Origin: Trametes villosa | Taxonomy: Eukaryota; Basidiomycota; Agaricomycetes; Polyporales; Polyporaceae | Direction of reading: 5' to 3' | Length of the DNA: 64,000 nucleotides | Assembly: GCA_002964805.2 (NCBI GenBank) | Contig: PUDQ02000033.1 | Span: 1,054,001-1,118,000, forward strand | In this document: positions 1 through 14,830 of the stretch, piece by piece | Numbering within the stretch: the first letter of the stretch is position 1 | Layout of the letters: each line of letters starts with the position of its first letter | Position numbers and translations under genes: made by a program | Notes under the pieces: model-generated | Database searches by the model: none | Told to the model about the DNA's origin: nothing | Seen by the model: only the letters and a program-made list of their open reading frames with translations

Positions 1-2716
1 GCGCTCGGCGGCGCTCTCGACGCTTTCGAGGTTGAAGAGCTTGTCCTTGTACCCGTCTTTCCTGACTGCCGCGCCCTTCGCCACGTGAAACGGGTGCCAG
101 TCCACACCGTCGTCGCGACGCCCGCGGCGCAGGAGTAGCGCTGTCGATGAATGTATCCCTATGGCCAGAGTATGGCGGAAGCATCGCGATGCATGGCATA
201 CGCTGCACGGAAGGGATTCCTCCGGAGGTACGTAGTGCACATCTTTCTGAGCATGGCCGGGGCGCGGGCGGCACTGGAGCAACTGCGCCCGCTTCTTTTC
301 CGCCTGAGAACAGATATCACGATATCAGTACGGCCACTCAGGAGGTATAAAATGTATGGCACTGGTACTGACCCTCTCCTTGCGGAAATCGCGAAGTGCG
401 CAGGCTGCTTCGAAGAGCCAGGAGTCTTCGCCGGCTGGCAGACGCCTGCGTATACGATTAGCATCGCCTAGTATCCGCACTGCACGTGTACGTACTTGGG
501 ACACCGGAACTCGGGCAGCGCGTCCTCTGAGGGCAGGGCAGAAGCAAGCGCTTTCGCGGCGTCGTTGCGGTCGGACAGCAACATGTCGAAGGGTCTGCAC
601 TGCATCGGCGTCATGTCCCTACACTCGCATATCCGGCCTTCGACGTAGCATGCGGGGCAGAGGAGGAGCCCATCGCCTGGCGCAGGTGGCGAGCCGTCTT
701 CCGAAGTTCGACACCTCTTGCACTCGAAGAAGCTCTGGAAGATGTCAGCCCCACAGAAGTCGCATGCCAAGTTGCACGACGCGGAGCGCTCCTTCGCGCG
801 GCCAGTCTCCCTGCGGTCCTGCGAGTCAGGCGGCGGCTGAAGCGTCAGCTTGAGCCCTTGCGAGGAGCGCGGCCGCGCGACGTTGCCGTCCTTCCCGCTA
901 GGTGCGCCGGGGCGGGCGGTCAGCGCCCACCCGGCGCTCGTCTCCGAGCGGAGAACGTGCTGGAGCTTCGCGTGGCATGCGGCGAACTCGTCGCGCAGGA
1001 CTTCGTCGAAGAGCTGGACGAGCTGCTTCAGCTTCTGGGCCTGCGTTTGAACGTCCGGCCCCGGGGCAGGAGCTGGGGAGGCGGCGCGCGAGGACAGGCC
1101 ACCGGCGGAGTCGGCGTAGTTGACGAGGGCGCTCAAGAAGGGTGCGTCTTGCGATCCGCTGACACTATCTGCGCTGGATGGAACGGGCGCCTGTTGTTGT
1201 GGTTCCGCCTTGGGTATCTGCGGAGTGGAGAGGGCGGTTTGGAGAGCATCTGTAAGGTGCAGCACTGAGCGGTATAACACAGTCCTAACTCGGTACTGCT
1301 CCTGCCGGCAGACTCTACACGCGTGTGAGGTCGTGGTAAGAAGTCGAACATCACCAAAAAGAACTAGAGAACTGACCTGCGGTAGATAGGAAGCTCGCAG
1401 TGGAGGGCGGTCCGGAGGCCGTCCAAGGTAATGCGAGACCAGCTCGTCTTCATCGCGAGCCCGCCCGCGTTGACCACCTGATGGCAGCTGCGCGGCGGAA
1501 CGAGTACAAGGTCGCCGACCTTCTGCTCCACGACGTATACGGCGAAGGGTGCGTCGCCAAGCTCCTCGAGCGTAGTGACGTGCGTCTCCCAGTCGAGCTC
1601 CTGCTTGAGCTTCTTGTGGAAATACTTGGCGACCACGGCCGCGTCGTCGGCGGCGGTCATGAACCAAAACGAGGCGCCGTTGTTCTCGGAGAAGCACATC
1701 AGGTTGTGGCCAGAGGACGAGCAGAGGTCCTTGTGCGCAGCCGTGTACGTGTCGCCGATGCCCATGTAGCACAGCAGCGACTCGACCGCTTCCTGGAAGT
1801 AGAGATGTCAAAATCAATGGCAGGGAGTGCTCTTGGCTAGTGACTGACCGAGGGCGAGAGGTATCCAAGATAGTCATCGGGCGAGCCGGGCAGCACGTCC
1901 GCGGGTATAGGGCTTGATTTGAGCAGCCACTCGCGCCATGCGAGCGGACAGTCGGCGTCTTTCCAGTACAGTCTCTCCGCTTCTGTATGAGAGCCCTCAG
2001 TTAGCGCGGTATGGATCGACATATTGTGGCGTCTCACCTCCGGGGGCGCTGTGCACAGACTGCGAGCGAGATCGGCTCACAAATTCGGCGAGGGTCATGG
2101 AAAGGTCGCGCCGATCGTGCATATTGCGGACGTGGATGTCTACACATCTCACAGCGTGAGATTACGCACAGGGAACAATAGCACTCAACGTACCCTTGCC
2201 TCCCGAGGTTTGGAGCAGCCATTCCAGGCTGAAGATGTCTCGCGGCCAGCTGTGGTGCTTGTGCCAGTCTTCGATCACCAGAGGAATGCCGTCCCGCTCG
2301 TACTTCTCCAAGGCTCGGGACAGGACCTCAGGCGAGGAGAGGGCGGAGACCCGCCGGACTGGCTCGAAGCTATCATACTTCTGGCAGAGGTCCGGAGCTG
2401 ACCAGTCTCTTGTGGTGACTCGGGGAAGTGTAGCCTTCGAGCTCGGTGCTGCAGGCGCTGTCTTGGGGGCGAGAGAAGAGGGCCCGGCTACGGGTTGCTC
2501 GGTGGGGAGTGTACTGGCACGCGCGGTGGCGGGCGGGTGTAGCGTCTCGGGGGACGTTTGAATTGGCGGAATTACCGTTCCAGAAGGTCTCCGGATATGC
2601 AACGAAGAGTTCGTGCGTGGTAGCGGGATCGCCGGAGGTGGGGGCCTGGTCTTGCCGAGGGGAATTTCCGCGAGGGCGAGTCCTTGCTGCATGATTCTAT
2701 CCCGCGCGAACTCCAT
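1..2716 (-). CDS. JmjC-domain protein with Cys-rich zinc-binding region, 3' end off the left edge
   Basis: Probable Fe(II)/2-oxoglutarate oxygenase of the JmjC histone-demethylase type, expected in the nucleus. The start is the ATG at 2716-2714. The N-terminus (about 150 residues) is Pro/Ser-rich, followed by a conserved stretch with GIPLVIEDWHKHHSWP. The small exon near 2140-2040 carries RNMHDRRDLSM. The JmjC core (about 1780-1377) shows the HxD metal pair as HKD and the distal His in VPPRSCHQVVN. A Cys-rich region follows (CDFCGADIFQSFFECKRC, then CPACYVEGRICEC). The frame seems to stop at 468-470, but a GTACGT donor at 495 and a CAG acceptor give a 50-base intron (446-495). The frame then reopens (AGEDSWLFEAACALRDF), and after a second intron (304-372) it stays open to base 1 with CSVCHASRC. 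The C-terminus is therefore outside the window. Which KDM subfamily it belongs to is not clear. Confidence 0.75.
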
Positions 2717-3337
2717 GGTAGCTCAGACGGCAGCTCAGACTATCCAAGGAGCCTCGGGAAATACCAAGTAAAAGCAAGGGTATCGGCCCAGTGGAGGGAG
2801 AGGGGAGAGGGGAGAGGGGAAGCAGGAGGGTGTGGGGGACAGCCGCAGGATTCATGGAAGTATCAGGCGCCCACAGGTCCGCTCACTTTCCACTAAGCGC
2901 CCAATAGAAGACCCAGTCCACCACGTGCCTTCGACGTCTCGACCACATCATCACGGCAGCGCATGCCACATATCTGCCCTGCCTCCTTGTTCTTTGCCAC
3001 CACGATGCAGCAGAGCGCCGCAGACATTAAACTGTACTAATCCTGGAACATCGCCAGTCCTCTGAGCTGGTCTACTTCGCTGCCCTTCGCCTCTGCAGGC
3101 TGCCGCAGCGACTTACTCCAGTGTCGCGGCAATTTCCGGCGGAGGTAAATCTGTGACCTCTGTCACGAACACGAGCCATCACGGGGGTGTCACGCGGACC
3201 GTGTTCATCCGCGTCGCATGCTTGCTCTTGACCTCGTTCCACGCCGAGGCCCTCGCCATCGTTTCCTTTCTTCTCCTCCAGTGCTACATCTCGTCTCCTT
3301 ATCAACATCCTCCGCAACGCAAGGCACTGCCGAGGCG
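2717..3337. promoter_or_regulatory. Divergent intergenic region between the JmjC and RING genes
   Basis: This is a 621-base head-to-head spacer that must contain both promoters. A GA-rich purine run lies at about 2794-2828 (repeated GAGGGGA units). I see no convincing TATA box and no open frame that looks like a protein. Confidence 0.5.
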
Positions 3338-4926
3338 ATGTCTAACCTATCTGGCGCGTCGGCCGGCTTCGACTTCTGGGAGTTCGTCAATTGCAGCGTA
3401 TGCCACCTAGAATTCGTCAAGGAATCCGGGGCGCTGTCCTCGATGCCCTTCTGGCTGTCAGAGTGCGGCCATGTTATCTGCAACGCCCATCTTAGTGAGT
3501 CGCTGTGGCGGACGTCGACATGTGCATGTGTTCACACAGCCCGGGATGCACAGACGCAGATCAAAGCTGTGCCGCCTGTGGGAGCCCCGGAGTCCAGCTG
3601 CTACCTCTGCAGAGAGACGTGAGTAGTTGTATTCCACATATCGCAACGAAGCTCAGCGGGCAGTGTAGCTGGAACCGCCGATGTCCAACTGGTTCAACTC
3701 AGTCCCAAACGCGTTCGATACGGTCGCCTACGCTCTCAGGGTATGTCATGGAAGAAGACGCTCTTACCAGTCTTACAGATTCTCGCTATAGTTCCAGATG
3801 AACAACATGGCTACCCTTGTTCGCTATTTCAAGAAGAAGTACCAGCAGTATCGCCCCTTGTACGAACGTCTCAAAGAGGAGCACGCAGAGACCAAGCGTC
3901 TCAGGAAGTAATGCTGTCGTTCGTCTACATCTGCCGTTGGAGCTCAACTATTTCCAGGTTGGTTGATGACCTGAGCCAGGAGAATATGCAGCTCCGGCAG
4001 CAGTTGCAGCTGGGTACAAGCAATGCTGCGGATATGGTTAATACAAACCGCAAGCGGATGCGAGCGGACGATGAAGGGTGCGTAAGCGGTGTTGGTCTAT
4101 CCGTTGCTCTTACAGACTGCTATCCCGAGCAGCTATCTCAGCGGACAGCGTACTTCCAGTCCACGCTCAGCGGCTACCCCCGTTGCTCCAGATCGTTTGA
4201 CTCTCCCTCCAGGACATCAGCAGCCGCAGTTCAATTCACGCCAATCTCTTCAGGTCACGGAGTCTATGCCGGCGGCTAAGCAAAGCATAGGGTACGCTTC
4301 GAAAGGATATCCTGGCGTAGCTTACCACCGCTCACAATGAATGCCCCGCATACAGGCAGTATGCGTATGTACCTCCTCAGAGCGCGCAGCCCACGGCCAT
4401 GGCGATGCCGTCTCTGACGCACGCGCAATCGGGTTCATCTCGCCGCGCACAAGTCCGTGAAGAAAGCGCCGCGCCTGCTCCGTCCGTCAGCCGGGTTGAC
4501 CAACGAGCATCAATGGACCCTCGCACGCGAATGCCCCCTCCTCCGACGCCTCAGCTGGCCTCTGGCTCTCGACTGCTTCCTGCGCGGCCTTCGTTCGCAC
4601 CCCCAGGCACTCCGCAGCTCTCTTCTGGCGGTTCTCAGCGCTTCGTTCCGCAGACTCCCACTAAGGCGACGCCGATGGCTTCCTCGGCAACGCAACGCAC
4701 TTTCCTCCCTGGGCCTCACTACGTGCCGCAGCAGGCTTCTCAGACTCAGCGGTTCATGCCTGCTAGTGGCATGCAGCAGCTTCCTAGGGCGGCTTCTGGC
4801 TCTGTCTCTGGCGCGGTCGCTCGCTCGGGTTCTGTCGCTCAAACTCCGTCACGGGCCGGGTCGTTCGCTGTCTCGGCCACTGGTGGGCAACGAACGCCGT
4901 TCGTTCCTAGCGGAGAATTCTCATGA
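3338..4926 (+). CDS. RING-finger protein resembling the Zip3/RNF212/HEI10 meiotic family
   Basis: Probable E3 ligase (SUMO or ubiquitin) related to the meiotic crossover factors Zip3, RNF212 and HEI10; this assignment is inferred from layout. Exon 1 (3338-3494) encodes the first RING half: CSVCHLEF, then WLSECGHVICNAHL. After an intron, exon 2 supplies QSCAACGSPGVQLLPLQRD. Exon 3 starts LEPPMSNWFNSV, followed by a coiled-coil-like segment (YFKKKYQQYRPLYERLKEE) and a Gln-rich helix. The C-terminal half is a long Ser/Pro/Gln-rich disordered tail ending in GEFS and TGA at 4924-4926. At least five introns of about 50-70 bases fit GT-AG rules with preserved phase. The N-terminal RING, then coiled coil, then Ser-rich tail is the order seen in that family. 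A generic RING/coiled-coil protein is the alternative. Confidence 0.6.
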
Positions 4927-7153
4927 ACATCCTCCTGGCTCAAGCCGCCTCACGCCGGTTCCGCATGCCCTCGGAACCTCCCAGCCTCGGTCTTGATGAT
5001 GTTATTCATAACTTATAGCCTTGTTGTATCCTTGTATCGCCGTGTACTTCATCCTACTACCTCTAATCAAACATTCTATGCGCATATAGCCAGCCATTTC
5101 GCTCAGAAGGCAACTCTTTAAGCGGTACCCTTGCAGCCTGAAGCTATGTACTACGTAGTACGAAATCTCCAGTCTGTTGGTAGCGTGAAGACCCACGCTT
5201 GCACTAAATTCAGTACTGGTGCTCATCGCCCGGGCATCGGGTTCTCTGGCGTACAGAGGAGCGCAAGGTCCAGGCGCTGTCTCTACCGCTACCGGAATGA
5301 CTATGTTGACCACAGAATTGATATGGAACCTGCGAATTCCCACTTCCTATACAGCATGTGCGGTCGGTGAGCATCGGTCGTCATAGCACAGAGGAGGAAA
5401 GCACGGCCGGCATGCTCGTATGAATTTGAAACGGGAAATACAGCAACAGAAAGCGTTTGCACCCCTGCAATCATAGCGTATAGAGCGAAAGACAAGTCGG
5501 GCAGGCAAGTATGGTGGAGCCAGGAGTGGACGGCTTATGCCTTGAAGCAGCGGCTGAGAGGTGATAGTGCATCAGCAACTTGCAAAGATGACGGAAGGAA
5601 GACCACCGCAACGCACAATTGGAGCGAGCCAACATCGCGTGCGCCTTTGCGCCAGTAGTGTGCCGACGAGTGGTCGGATAGGCGTGTACGGTGCGGCCAG
5701 GAGTGGACGATCGTACGCCTTGAGCAGCGGCTGACGTGTGCTAGTGCATCAGCGAGGGAAAAGGAAAGGAGATGACCGTGCCGTACGATTGGAGCCAGCC
5801 AACCCGCCGCGAGCGCATCTGCGCAGTGATAAGTAGAGGAATGAGACTCGATAGCGGGTCGCCGTTCCCTAAATAGTGGTGGCCACGACTATCCAGAGCC
5901 GTCGTCAGCGACAGACGAGTGAAGGGGCTATGAGAGGACATACCGCCAGCGCCGTATAGTGGCCGCGGGTTATGTCCCAGATGCATCGAGCTGGGGAGAC
6001 ATCTTGTAGATGTCCCGGGCCGTCGGTGACGGCTGCGGCACACGCCCAGTGACCAGGCTGCCTACAGCGGCACGCTACTGGTGATAAGCGGTGTCCCAAC
6101 TCGGGTGGCTTCCCTCCTGGGGAAGGGGCGGCTATGTTGAAGTATGTTTAGCGGACAGCGTACATATGTGTGAAGGTTAAGAGGCTTACTGCTAGCGCCC
6201 TCAACCACAAGTGGGGCATGCCTCGGGGACACGAGTCCGCAGGGAAGGCTTGAGAGCGGAGAAGGAAAGCGAAGAGAGCAACCCTGCGAGAGCGATAGAA
6301 AGCAGATGCAAGCCGGAAGGGGGAGGCACTCGGCGGAGAGGGAGGAGAAGGGAATTTGAAAGTGCTCGGGGAGCACAGTCGGGATGAGGGAGGGGGGAGA
6401 GTGCCTAGAGAGCACAGTCGGACGAGGGGGCAGTCCTTTATAGCACTGTACGCCGGTGCCAGTGGCTGGCAGTACCACGATCGGCGTCAGCCTCGCGCGC
6501 AAGCGGACAGGTGAAGCGAACAGTGACGCGAGTTGGATGACCGGCAGTGTTTGGGTATATCTTCACCAAGCTGGGATGTTGTCGTTGAGTTTTGGACCGC
6601 ACCGTCTCACCGCCATGCCACGAGTTAAGAAGTGCACAGTCCGTAACTTATGTGCATGAAGTAGTGTAAGAACGATCGATACATGCGGCGGCATGGCCTA
6701 AATTAGGGTATCGAAGTGTTAGCTCTGAGTCACTATTGAACGGCGTAAGGGCCATATATTGTTCCACTCACCAAGAAGCGGTACAGATCGACAAAAACAT
6801 ACGGTATTACGCCTCTTGTTTCTGATGTACTTAGGACCGCTACCTAGGGAGGTTTGGTAATTGAGCGAGGGTGTGTACATCTGAAATGCGGGGCGTGGGC
6901 TATGAGTGGGATAGACGCCGATGACCTAGACCCACGTGCGGCGCCACCAGCGACTGCGGGGCTGCGGCGGACGACGGCTGCACCAAGGCTGTCCTCCCCG
7001 GTCTCGCACACGCCCTTATTTCCACTCCTCCCACTCCCCGTAGCGCAGGTCGCCCCATATCTTCCTCCTACGCCCGTGTCCCGCGAACCGCTCGTCTCAC
7101 TCTCCCCGCTCCCTCTCACGACCGCCCCCCTCACGACCGCTAGATCACCCGGA
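4927..7153. other. Intergenic region without a recognisable gene
   Basis: About 2.2 kb. The short frames on both strands have no recognisable motifs. It contains a degenerate tandem duplication (5509-5830), listed separately, and a repeated GAGCACAGTCGG word at about 6371 and 6410. A purine-rich stretch runs from about 6220 to 6420. The last few hundred bases probably hold the promoter of the gene starting at 7154. Confidence 0.5.
5509..5830. repeat. Degenerate tandem duplication, period about 177 bases
   Basis: Two similar blocks start near 5509 and 5686. Both contain GCCAGGAGTGGAC (5519 and 5696, offset 177). In the same order both then have a GCCTTGA-GCAGCGGCTGA segment, TAGTGCATCAGC, and a GATTGGAGC/ATTGGAGC-AGCCAAC segment. 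Similarity extends over about 130 bases with many substitutions. There is no coding frame across it. Origin is unknown: an old local duplication or a remnant of a repeat family. Confidence 0.6.
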
Positions 7154-8377
7154 ATGGCGACATACAACGATCCGTACGCGCACGGCCAGTACCCGCAGCA
7201 GTACCAAGATGCGCCCTTCAACCCGTATGAGGTCCAGCAGCAGCAGCAGCAGCAGCACGCGCACAGGCCATACGATCAGCCCAGCTACGCTGATCCCAGC
7301 GACGAGTATGACGCCTCCGGCCGCGCAAAGGAGGCTAACGGGTTGAGGAATGGCTATGGCCATGGAGAGGATGCAGTGCCCGTACCGATGGGCGAGAAGT
7401 GCGTACTCTGACTGCCTTGTGGGACCGTATGACGACTGTGGACGCTCACATATGTGCGCTTCATAGGACGTCGAGCTCTGTGCGGCAATGGCGGTACGAG
7501 CACCAGGGCAAGATGTGGACGAAAGGCAGCCGGGCGCGCTGCTGTGGCCGCTTCTTCTGCTGCACCCTTATGATCTTCGTCTTCCTCCTCATCAGCATCA
7601 TCCTGTCCCTGGCCCTGGTATGTGTCCGCTGTTGCGCTGGCCGCACTTCCATACATCGTGTGCTGACGAGCCGCCCGCGCCACAGTGGCTCCGCCCGCCG
7701 AACATCATCGTGGGAGAGCCCACGCCCGACCTGAGCACGTTCAACATCGACGTGAACACGGAGAGCCTTTCCCTTGGCATGCCCGTGAACGTCAGGTACG
7801 CCCGTGGTGCTGCAGCCGCATGCCGTCCGTAACGCTCACACCGTGCACAGCATCAACAACCCGAACTACTTCCCGGTCGACATCACCTACCTCGACGCGC
7901 AGGTCCTCTACCCGATCAACAACACCCAGATCGGGTCCGGGCATAAGGGCAAGGTCGAGCTCAAGCAGCACGAGCAGACGAACTTCACCTTCCCCGTCAC
8001 CGTCGCCTACAACGCCACCTCGGACCCCAATGGCGATGTCATCGTCGACTTGGCGAAGCACTGCGGTCTCGACGGCAGCTCCGGCTCGGACGTCTCGCTC
8101 ACCGTCAATGTCAAGGTATGCCCGGCGTGTGTATATGCCCGGCGCGGCATGGGCTGACCGTATTTTCACAGGTCGCTCTCAGGATCTTCCAGATCCCGAT
8201 CTCCCACACTATCACGAACAAGGTGTCTTTCGCGTGCCCGTTGGGCAGCGTGGGCCAGGAGCTTCAGGTAAGGCCTATAAATATCATGACATCACCAACG
8301 GCTTGTGCTCACCCGCATGTATCCAGGACCTGCTCAAAGCTCTGAACCTGACTGACATCGCGAGCCTGCTCTCGTAG
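7154..8377 (+). CDS. Single-pass membrane protein with LEA2/WHy-type domain
   Basis: Predicted membrane-anchored LEA2-like (water stress/hypersensitive-type) protein of about 270 residues. Exons are 7154-7398, 7467-7617, 7686-7795, 7851-8115, 8172-8266 and 8327-8377, all with GT-AG junctions in phase. The N-terminus is a Tyr/Gln-rich cytosol-like tail with a seven-Gln run encoded by CAG repeats. A basic segment with a double-cysteine cluster (CCGRFFCC) leads straight into one transmembrane helix (LMIFVFLLISIILSLAL). The rest is a beta-rich domain with NNPNYFPVDI and several N-glycosylation sequons (NNT, NFT, NAT), consistent with a lumenal or external location. Fungal relatives are mostly annotated only as hypothetical, and yeast vacuolar Tag1 carries related folds. 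Function is unknown. Confidence 0.7.
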
Positions 8378-8609
8378 ACATTGCTCTCCTCTTGCATGCT
8401 TTGGATTATCTCATCACGGACTATGTTGCTTAGCTAGACGAGTGCTGAGTACTCTAGGACAATGATCTCGTAGTATCAATACACCTGCTATTCGAATGTG
8501 CGTACATACATCACAATGGTAGTACACGTTCGCTATCGGTACACACAAAATGGAGCGAAAACGTACACACTCTAGATCGGGTGAAACATCGGCCTTCAGG
8601 CCTCAGGAC

Positions 8610-10487
8610 TCAGGAGGGCACCGACGCTGATGCGGTGTCTGCGCCCGGTCCAGCCCTGACCGCCCGCTCAGCCTCCTCCTCGGTCATATCCACCTCCTTC
8701 TCGATCTCCGCCGCCTTGCGCGCGAGCTGCCGCTCGACCTCCGCCTTGTCCACGCCCGGCGCGCCGCACTCCGCCAGACACTGCCCGATCAAGCCGCGCC
8801 ACTTCAGGTGGCCGTCGACCTGCGCGCACGCGACGTTCTCCACGCCCTGCACCTCTACGGCCTGCAGGCCCGCGACGCCCCAGTTCAGCCCCGAGACGCG
8901 CGCGAGCACCGCGAGCACGTAGTCGTCCGCCCCGTACCCGTTCACGACGCGCCCCGCCGCGACGCGCCGGAGCGCCGCCCAGCGCGCGGGGTCCACGGGG
9001 AGCGGGCTCCCGAAGAGATACACGTCCTGCACGAGGCCGAGCGTCTGGGAGGGGGGCAGGGAGGCGAGGTGCTGGAGGGCCTCGAAGATGACGAGCGAGC
9101 CGAGGGAGTATCCGACGAGCGTGATGGGGCGCGCGCCGAGGACGCGTTGGGCGAGGAGCGTGCCGAGGACTTTGCCGGTCTTGACGGCGAGCGTTTGGGC
9201 GTGCATCCAGGGGTTGTCTAGGGCGGTCGTTAGAGGGTGAGGGCGGGGAAGCAAGGGGAGGGAGGGAAGGGGACTTACCGATGATTTTGGTAATCTTCAT
9301 CCATGCTGTGGGCGAGAGGGCGGAGAAGAGGGCGGCGAGGAAGGTGTGCTTGATGATCTGGCCCTTGATGTACTGCATTGCTTGAGCCTTGATCAAGTCT
9401 CCGAGCGCTGTGGACAGTTTTTGCAGAGCCTCCACTTCCTGCGTTGTATTTCAGACGTTGTACAGAGAGCGCATGCAGAATGGATAGCTCACCCATTGTA
9501 ATGCGAAGGTGTCGTCTCCCCCAAAGACCGTCCACGGATCCGTAACGTCCTCGGGAGTGTCCAGCCAGCCGGTTACGCATAGCCTCACGGCCATAGTCTC
9601 CCTGGGCTCGTGAACAGGCTTGATCGCAAGGTCCCGAATCTCCCTGGTATACTCCCCGACGACCTGCGCCATCTTCTTGGATCCATACGCGCCGAACAGC
9701 GCTCCGCACACAACCGATGACCCGGCGAGGCCAGTCGCCAACATGCCCACCGCGGTCCCCCCGACGCCCAGCCAGCCCAGAACGGTGCTCACACCCGCGC
9801 CTACCGCCGGCGCTGCAAGCCCGCCGGTGACGCCAACAAGCACACCTCCAGCGACAGCGCCGACACCGACGCCAACCATGCGCAGTACCTTGCTTCTCCG
9901 CGCGTGCTCTTCTTTAGCTGCGTCGGTCTTCTTGCTCGCTTCCTCGATCGCGCGTTTGGGGTCTTTGAGCGTGGCTGCGACGACTTCTTCGTCGACGGGG
10001 CCGACGAGGAAGAGGAAGGCGCGGGTGCGGCTGGAGTATTCCTTGTTGGAGGTGACGTGAAGGAGTAGGACGGTGTGCAGGAGGGGGGCGAGTTGTTGTG
10101 GAGGTGGTAGTGGTGGTAGGCCTACGGTGGATGTGTCGGACAGAGGATCGAATCTAGGTGGGTCTCCTGGATTGAAGAATCAGCATAGGTGTTCTGTAAC
10201 GTTTGCCAGAATAATCTGAGTTGATCACCTCCACCTGGCTCCTTGCATGCAAACCATATGTTCTTCTGTGTCTCTTCTGCCCAGTTATTGAGGGCCTCTA
10301 CAAACGCATCCTTCGTCAAGAACGCGTCCTCGGAGCCCACCAATGCGGCCTCCGCCGTAGCGTAAAGCTCTGCGGTATTGCGGAAGCCGGCAAGGCGGCG
10401 CTGCAACCTGTTGTATGTGGCCTTGCACTCCGTCTCGCTGAGCTCCTTCGGCGGGGCTACCTTCGTCAGGTCGCTCTTCTCAGACAT
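8610..10487 (-). CDS. DUF726/TMCO4-family membrane alpha/beta-hydrolase
   Basis: Member of the DUF726 (TMCO4) family, membrane-associated proteins with an alpha/beta-hydrolase core. The ATG at 10487-10485 opens MSEKSDLTK. A 62-base intron after KEPGG restores the frame into FDPLSDTSTVGLPPLPPP. Next come an acidic/basic helix, then a long Gly/Ala/Val-rich hydrophobic stretch (about 9880-9680; GVGAVAGGVLVGVTGGLAAP) that should span or dip into a membrane, then YGSKKMAQVVGEYTREI. The catalytic half carries the nucleophile elbow GYSLGS, the segment VYLFGSPLPVD and a His in VDGHLKW, a plausible Ser-Asp-His triad. It ends SVPS and stop at 8610. The substrate is unknown. Family length and order look complete. 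Confidence 0.85.
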
Positions 10488-11162
10488 GGCCGTACACTGC
10501 GAAGCGTCGATGCGTTGATCAGGTGGCGTTCGGGGTAGCAGCACTGGACGCGATCGACGTCATGAGGAGCGAGCTGGGTTCCGGAGCCGGCTTCCGCGTG
10601 TGCTCCTTTTCCCCAACAATGCCCAAATATTTGTCCCAGTGTACACCCGTCCTCGCCCTGCCTGTTGCCCGCCGGCAATTCTGCTGTAGTTCAGAGTGAT
10701 GCTGAGAAACACAGCACACGGGCTGCAGCGAGCAGGGTCATATTCATGGCATTTCAGAATGTATTGCTGGGAAAGGTTGTCTCGATTCCTCGGAGGCGCC
10801 GGGCAAACCAAGGTAGAGCAGAATATCAGCCCCAGAGCTTGCCGCAGACAGTCAGCTGCTCTGGTCAAGTGGGCTCGAAAGCTCCAGCACAAGGTCGCGA
10901 GACGTATTGTTCTGGTCGCACGCAGAGAGAGGACAGAGAGCATTGAGCATAGTCATGGCGAAAAGAGAGGCAGTGGGCGCCTGTTTCGGACGCCTCCGGT
11001 GATTACGCGCCCACAGCTTGCGTAACGCACGTGCCGGAACCCCGACAGCGTCCTCGGACGCGAGCCTGGCCAGCTTTTGCCTCTCCCCATCCCCGACCTC
11101 ATCCCTCCCGACCACGACTGCTAGACCGACTGCTTGGCGACCGTCCGACGTTGCGGTCGACG
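10488..11162. promoter_or_regulatory. Divergent intergenic region between the DUF726 and YME1-type genes
   Basis: This is a 675-base head-to-head spacer. It has no recognisable coding sequence. It presumably carries both promoters, but I cannot point to a defined element. Confidence 0.45.

Positions 11163-14830
<3,668 letters not shown>

Noticed and set aside
6361..6430. Repeated GAGCACAGTCGG as a CRISPR-like array
   Set aside because: Only two copies, no regular spacers, and the host is a eukaryote.
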